From contig JBDHRG010000103.1 in NCBI GenBank assembly GCA_039807445.1, forward strand, positions 1 through 14,665: DNA of 14,665 nt, written 5' to 3'. The position numbers were made by a program, and so were the translations under genes. The notes beneath the pieces are model-generated. The model did no database searches. It saw nothing but the letters and a program-made list of their open reading frames with translations, and had not been told where the DNA came from. Of this stretch, positions 11,584 to 14,665 are shown one piece after another. The DNA comes from JBDHRG01 sp039807445. Its GTDB lineage: Bacteria > Pseudomonadota > Gammaproteobacteria > Competibacterales > Competibacteraceae. Each line of letters begins with the position of its first letter. The first letter of the stretch is position 1.

Positions 11584-13626
11584 CTACTGAACCCAGAGCG
11601 ATTCACTCGGGCCACTCGTCACCTCGAAATTCCTCGCCACGATCGTCCTGGAGAGCAGCTGTCGCGGCACGCAGTCGGCAAATTTGATGGACTCGTGGAA
11701 GGCCGCGATCTCGTCTCCTGTCAGATCGATGCGTTCAGGCAGCGTGGCCGGCAGGGCCGCAACAGGCGCCTGCACGCTCAACGCATCGAAGCGAACCTTT
11801 GTACCACTGGTCGACGCCTGGCGAGCCAAGGTGCGGTTCGCTCGCGTGCCGGCAAACGTCCAGGTTTGCATGGGCGCGCCGTCGGAGCGAGACATGACGA
11901 AGTTCGTTCCCGAGGACGTCGGTATCTCGTCGGCGAGTGTCTGCAGTGCTGTTCGCGCGCGCCGAGACAAAGTGATCGTCGGTGACGCACCGTTCGCGAG
12001 CACCGAGCGGATGCCTTGGCACACTTCGCGCCCCAGGCTGCGTGCGCCGCCCATCCATCGCGCTTTACCGCCTTCGGCAGCGGGCTCCAGCCACACGATC
12101 CGCTTCGACCAGTCGACTTCGGTGACGCGCCAGCTTCTGCCGGCCAGCAACAGCAGCCGTTCGTCGCGCTCGCCGGTCAAGACGGTCGGGTCGATATAGC
12201 CGACTTCGGCGGCGCCGTGCCGACCGGTCAGCAGTTGGGAGCCGCTGAAGGACGCCAGCAGATCGCGGTAGTGGCCGCGCGCGTAGCTGCGCTCGGTCTG
12301 CGGACCCACGCGCACCGCACCCTCGGTGCGATCGAGGAACTGCTGTCCCACCAGGTGCTCGACGAGCACTTCGATATCCGCGATCTGCAGCTCGGGGAAC
12401 GACCCGTGGAGCAGCTCGACCAACTCACGCGTCGCGAGTTCGCCTCGTTCGAGACTCAGGACCAGCGCCTGCTGCGCGACGATGTGCCATGGCTCTGCGG
12501 GCGGCACAGCCGCCTCGACCCAGGCCTCGGACCACTTCTGCGTCACGCCAAGGGCCAAGAGGAAGGCGTTGTCGTTCGTCATCAGGAAAAGGCAGTTGCG
12601 GCGCCCACCAGCGCGCCGCCCTGTGCGGCCCATTCGCTGCAGGAACGACGAGACGCTCGATGGCGAGTCGATCTGGACCACGCGATCGAGGTCGCCGACG
12701 TCGATGCCGAGCTCCAGCGTCGACGTGGCGACGATGACGCAGTCCCGCTCCTCCGAGAACGCCGCCTCGGCCTGCCGGCGTTCGGACAGGCTGAGCGAGG
12801 CATGGCTGACGAAGGTCCGGATCGCGTGCGTCCGCAGCATGCTGCTCAGTTGCTCTGCGCTGCTGCGCGAATCGCAGAAGACGAGCCGCTTCTCACCACG
12901 GTGCAGCCGCGCGATCACGGTTGCAGCGTTCTCGAGCGAGCCGACGTGATCGATGGTCACGTCGGCGTCGGTGCTGACGCTCGCGCTGCCGACGACGCTT
13001 CGGCTTCCGGTGGGAGCCAACCAGGCCAGCAACTCGCTCGGGTTGCTCACCGTCGCCGACAGGCCGATGCGCTGCAGCGGTCGCTCCAGATACTGGTCCA
13101 GCCGATGCAGCACGGATCGCAGGTGCCAGCCGCGGTCGTCGCCGGCGAAGGCGTGCAGTTCGTCGACGATCACCGCTTGCAGGTTGCCGAACCATGCGGG
13201 TCGATCGACCCTTGCAGAGATCAGCATGGCCTCGACCGACTCGGGTGTCGTGAGCAGGATGTCCGGCGCATCCTCGAGCGCCCGGTTCTTGCGCGACTGC
13301 GAGATGTCCCCGTGCCAGACCTCGACGCGGCGCCCCACCAAGCCGGCGTAATGCGACAGTCTGGGCTCGAGGTTGTTCAGCAACGCCTTGATCGGGCAGA
13401 CGTACAGAACGCTCGTCCCTGGCCAAGCCTCGACGAGCATTCTCGACAGGATCGGGATCGCCGCCGCCTCCGTCTTGCCGCCGGCGGTCGGCGCGAGCAG
13501 CAGGCAATGAGTCCCCGCGTGAATCGGCGCGATCGCCGCCAACTGGGTCGGGCGCAGCGTGCTCCAGCCCAGCGTGTTGACGACGTGGTACTGCAGGGAA
13601 GGGTGCAGTTGCTCGAACTCGTTCAC
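11584..13626 (-). CDS. brxHI: DEAD/DEAH-box helicase, probable BREX BrxHI (Lhr-like)
   Basis: A 680-residue superfamily 2 helicase. Motifs are Q-like RPTQLAAI (25-32), Walker A APTAGGKT (45-52), DELH box (155-158), SAT (190-192), a helicase-C domain with TSTLELGIDVGDLDRV (about 301-316) and motif VI QRMGRTGRRAG (330-340). The C-terminal 300 residues look like the winged-helix and extra domains of Lhr-type helicases. The likely start is GTG at 13626, overlapping the brxD stop as GTGA; the frame is open to 14358, but that part is antisense shadow of brxD. Type 2 BREX (Pgl-like) operons end with brxD-brxHI in this order, which is why I prefer BrxHI to a housekeeping Lhr. The exact role in BREX is unknown. 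Confidence 0.78.
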   Translation of the reverse strand: MNEFEQLHPSLQYHVVNTLGWSTLRPTQLAAIAPIHAGTHCLLLAPTAGGKTEAAAIPILSRMLVEAWPGTSVLYVCPIKALLNNLEPRLSHYAGLVGRRVEVWHGDISQSRKNRALEDAPDILLTTPESVEAMLISARVDRPAWFGNLQAVIVDELHAFAGDDRGWHLRSVLHRLDQYLERPLQRIGLSATVSNPSELLAWLAPTGSRSVVGSASVSTDADVTIDHVGSLENAATVIARLHRGEKRLVFCDSRSSAEQLSSMLRTHAIRTFVSHASLSLSERRQAEAAFSEERDCVIVATSTLELGIDVGDLDRVVQIDSPSSVSSFLQRMGRTGRRAGGRRNCLFLMTNDNAFLLALGVTQKWSEAWVEAAVPPAEPWHIVAQQALVLSLERGELATRELVELLHGSFPELQIADIEVLVEHLVGQQFLDRTEGAVRVGPQTERSYARGHYRDLLASFSGSQLLTGRHGAAEVGYIDPTVLTGERDERLLLLAGRSWRVTEVDWSKRIVWLEPAAEGGKARWMGGARSLGREVCQGIRSVLANGASPTITLSRRARTALQTLADEIPTSSGTNFVMSRSDGAPMQTWTFAGTRANRTLARQASTSGTKVRFDALSVQAPVAALPATLPERIDLTGDEIAAFHESIKFADCVPRQLLSRTIVARNFEVTSGPSESLWVQ

Positions 13627-14665
13627 AACTCGATGTCGTCCACCGACGTGGCGCTTGCGGCCGCACGTTCGACCACCGACATCTCGCTCTCGGCCAGCGT
13701 CAGGGTGTAGTGCCGGCGCGGATCGAAGTCCTCGTGCAGATCGACTCGATCGAGGATGTCGGCGACGAGTTTCTTCAGGAACAACCTGGGCGCCACGCCG
13801 ACCTTGCCGCCCAGGCCGCCGGCGACGGCACGGGCCAGCGTGTCGAGGTAGCTGTCGTCCACGATGCTGCGCAGGCGCTGCTCGTGGGGGCGGCCATCGG
13901 CGTAGATGTCGCGGACGCGTCGCCCGACGGCCAACAGGGCCGTATGGTCGAAGGGTGCCAGGCGGATCTGGACCGCGCGGGGGTTGTCGAAGCGCCGGTC
14001 GGTGCCGAAGTCGACGTGCAGACGTTGGGCCAGCGGCGCGAGGCGCTGCACGCCCTGGGGGCCATCGAAGAACGCGGGCGTCCCCGTGGCCACCAGATAG
14101 AGACCCGGATACCGCCCCGCGTCGATCTCGTCGATCCATTGTCTGAGCGCGTTCAGGCCCTTCTCGCGGGTGTCGGTGCGCATGCGCTGCAGCGTTTCCA
14201 CCTCGTCCAGCACCATGACGAGTCCGGAGAAGCCGCTGTCGCGCAGGATCGTGAGCAGGCCCGCCAGGAAGTTGGAGGCGCCGAAGTGATCGAGGTCGCC
14301 CTTGATGCCCGCTGCGCGCTTGATGCTGGCCGCCACGTTCGGCTGCCCCGCCAGCCAACTGATCAGGCCCTCCGCCAACATGCCATCCCTGGCCGCCAGA
14401 GCGCGGCGGTAAGTCCGCAGCACGGCGGAGAAGGCTGGCGCGGTCTTGCTGATGGTGGCCAGGCGTGCCTCCATCAGTGCGTCGGTACGCGACAGCAGCC
14501 CGTCGGCGTCATTGGGGTCCACCGATGCATCGGCCAGGACGTCCTGCTCCAGCGCGTAGAACCAGCCATCGATCACACCGCGGAAGGCGCCGCTGGCGGT
14601 GTCTGCCGTGCCCAGGTGTTCGACGAGCCGGCGGTACACCGTTTCCAGGCGATGCAGTGGCGTCT
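13623..14665 (-). CDS. brxD: BREX ATP-binding protein BrxD (partial, N-terminus outside the window)
   Basis: The last 346 residues of a P-loop ATPase of the BrxC/BrxD type (former DUF2791). The frame is open to the window edge and the Walker A region lies outside. Visible are Walker B LVMVLDEVE (about 40% into the visible part), an AAA-like VATGTPAFFDGPQG sensor segment, FDNPRAVQIRLAPFD, and the C-terminal GGKVGVAPRLFLKKLVADIL followed by a DPRRHY segment typical of BrxD. A GTG at 14639 could be mistaken for the start, but coding sequence clearly continues upstream. It is coupled to brxHI by a 4-nt overlap. Upstream genes such as pglZ would be expected beyond the edge. Confidence 0.78.
   Translation of the reverse strand, partial: TPLHRLETVYRRLVEHLGTADTASGAFRGVIDGWFYALEQDVLADASVDPNDADGLLSRTDALMEARLATISKTAPAFSAVLRTYRRALAARDGMLAEGLISWLAGQPNVAASIKRAAGIKGDLDHFGASNFLAGLLTILRDSGFSGLVMVLDEVETLQRMRTDTREKGLNALRQWIDEIDAGRYPGLYLVATGTPAFFDGPQGVQRLAPLAQRLHVDFGTDRRFDNPRAVQIRLAPFDHTALLAVGRRVRDIYADGRPHEQRLRSIVDDSYLDTLARAVAGGLGGKVGVAPRLFLKKLVADILDRVDLHEDFDPRRHYTLTLAESEMSVVERAAASATSVDDIEL

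Noticed and set aside
12016..13710. Long plus-strand open frame opposite brxHI
   Set aside because: Shadow of the helicase; no motifs, while the opposite strand holds a complete set of helicase motifs.
13775..14065. CRISPR array or tRNA/rRNA genes anywhere in the window
   Set aside because: No regularly spaced repeats and no cloverleaf with CCA-type end or rRNA-like sequence was seen on either strand.

Overview
The window is 14.7 kb of GC-rich, almost fully coding bacterial chromosome. It looks like a high-GC betaproteobacterium (Rhodocyclales/Burkholderiales type). The grounds are the order hslV-hslU-DUF971-ubiE, the HslV propeptide MEQFRG ahead of the catalytic Thr, and an EF-P of the EarP/Arg32 (rhamnosylated) class. 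No ribosomal or transfer RNA gene was seen, so the taxonomic call is inference.

Region 1 (1-3373, minus strand) is a core operon. It holds HslVU protease (hslV, hslU), a DUF971 protein and the N-terminal part of UbiE, cut by the window edge. A good heat-shock (sigma-32) promoter lies 55-60 nt upstream of hslV. Just upstream of that promoter, on the same strand, is a compact element of three hairpins with CU-rich loops that ends like an intrinsic terminator. I read it as a possible stand-alone small RNA.

Region 2 (3374-5663, plus strand) carries four single genes: a VOC/glyoxalase-fold protein, an SRAP (YedK/HMCES) DNA-protein crosslinking protein, a small exported protein of unknown function and a two-CBS-domain protein.

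Region 3 (5664-6238) has no protein gene but holds the most unusual feature of the window: two tandem, about 80-nt small-RNA genes on the minus strand. Each copy has its own -35/-10-like boxes, a cUUCGg-capped 5' hairpin, a single-stranded CU-rich stretch that copies the anti-Shine-Dalgarno end of 16S rRNA, and an intrinsic terminator. A base difference between the copies keeps pairing (G-U) only on the minus strand.

Region 4 (6239-10883, minus strand) runs, in transcription order, fmdB-like zinc ribbon, mntA, hepT, earP, efp, DUF218 (YdcF-like), yaeQ and a small exported Tyr/Arg-rich protein. The MntA/HepT toxin-antitoxin pair sits directly ahead of earP-efp with almost no spacing, so it is probably co-transcribed with a translation factor and its modifier.

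Region 5 (10884-14665) is accessory. It contains a palindromic three-way-junction-like sequence, a deleted and frameshifted IS3-family remnant, and the 3' end of what looks like a type 2 BREX phage-defence operon (brxD, cut by the window edge, and brxHI). The defence island therefore ends a few hundred bases from the fmdB-mntA-hepT-earP-efp block.
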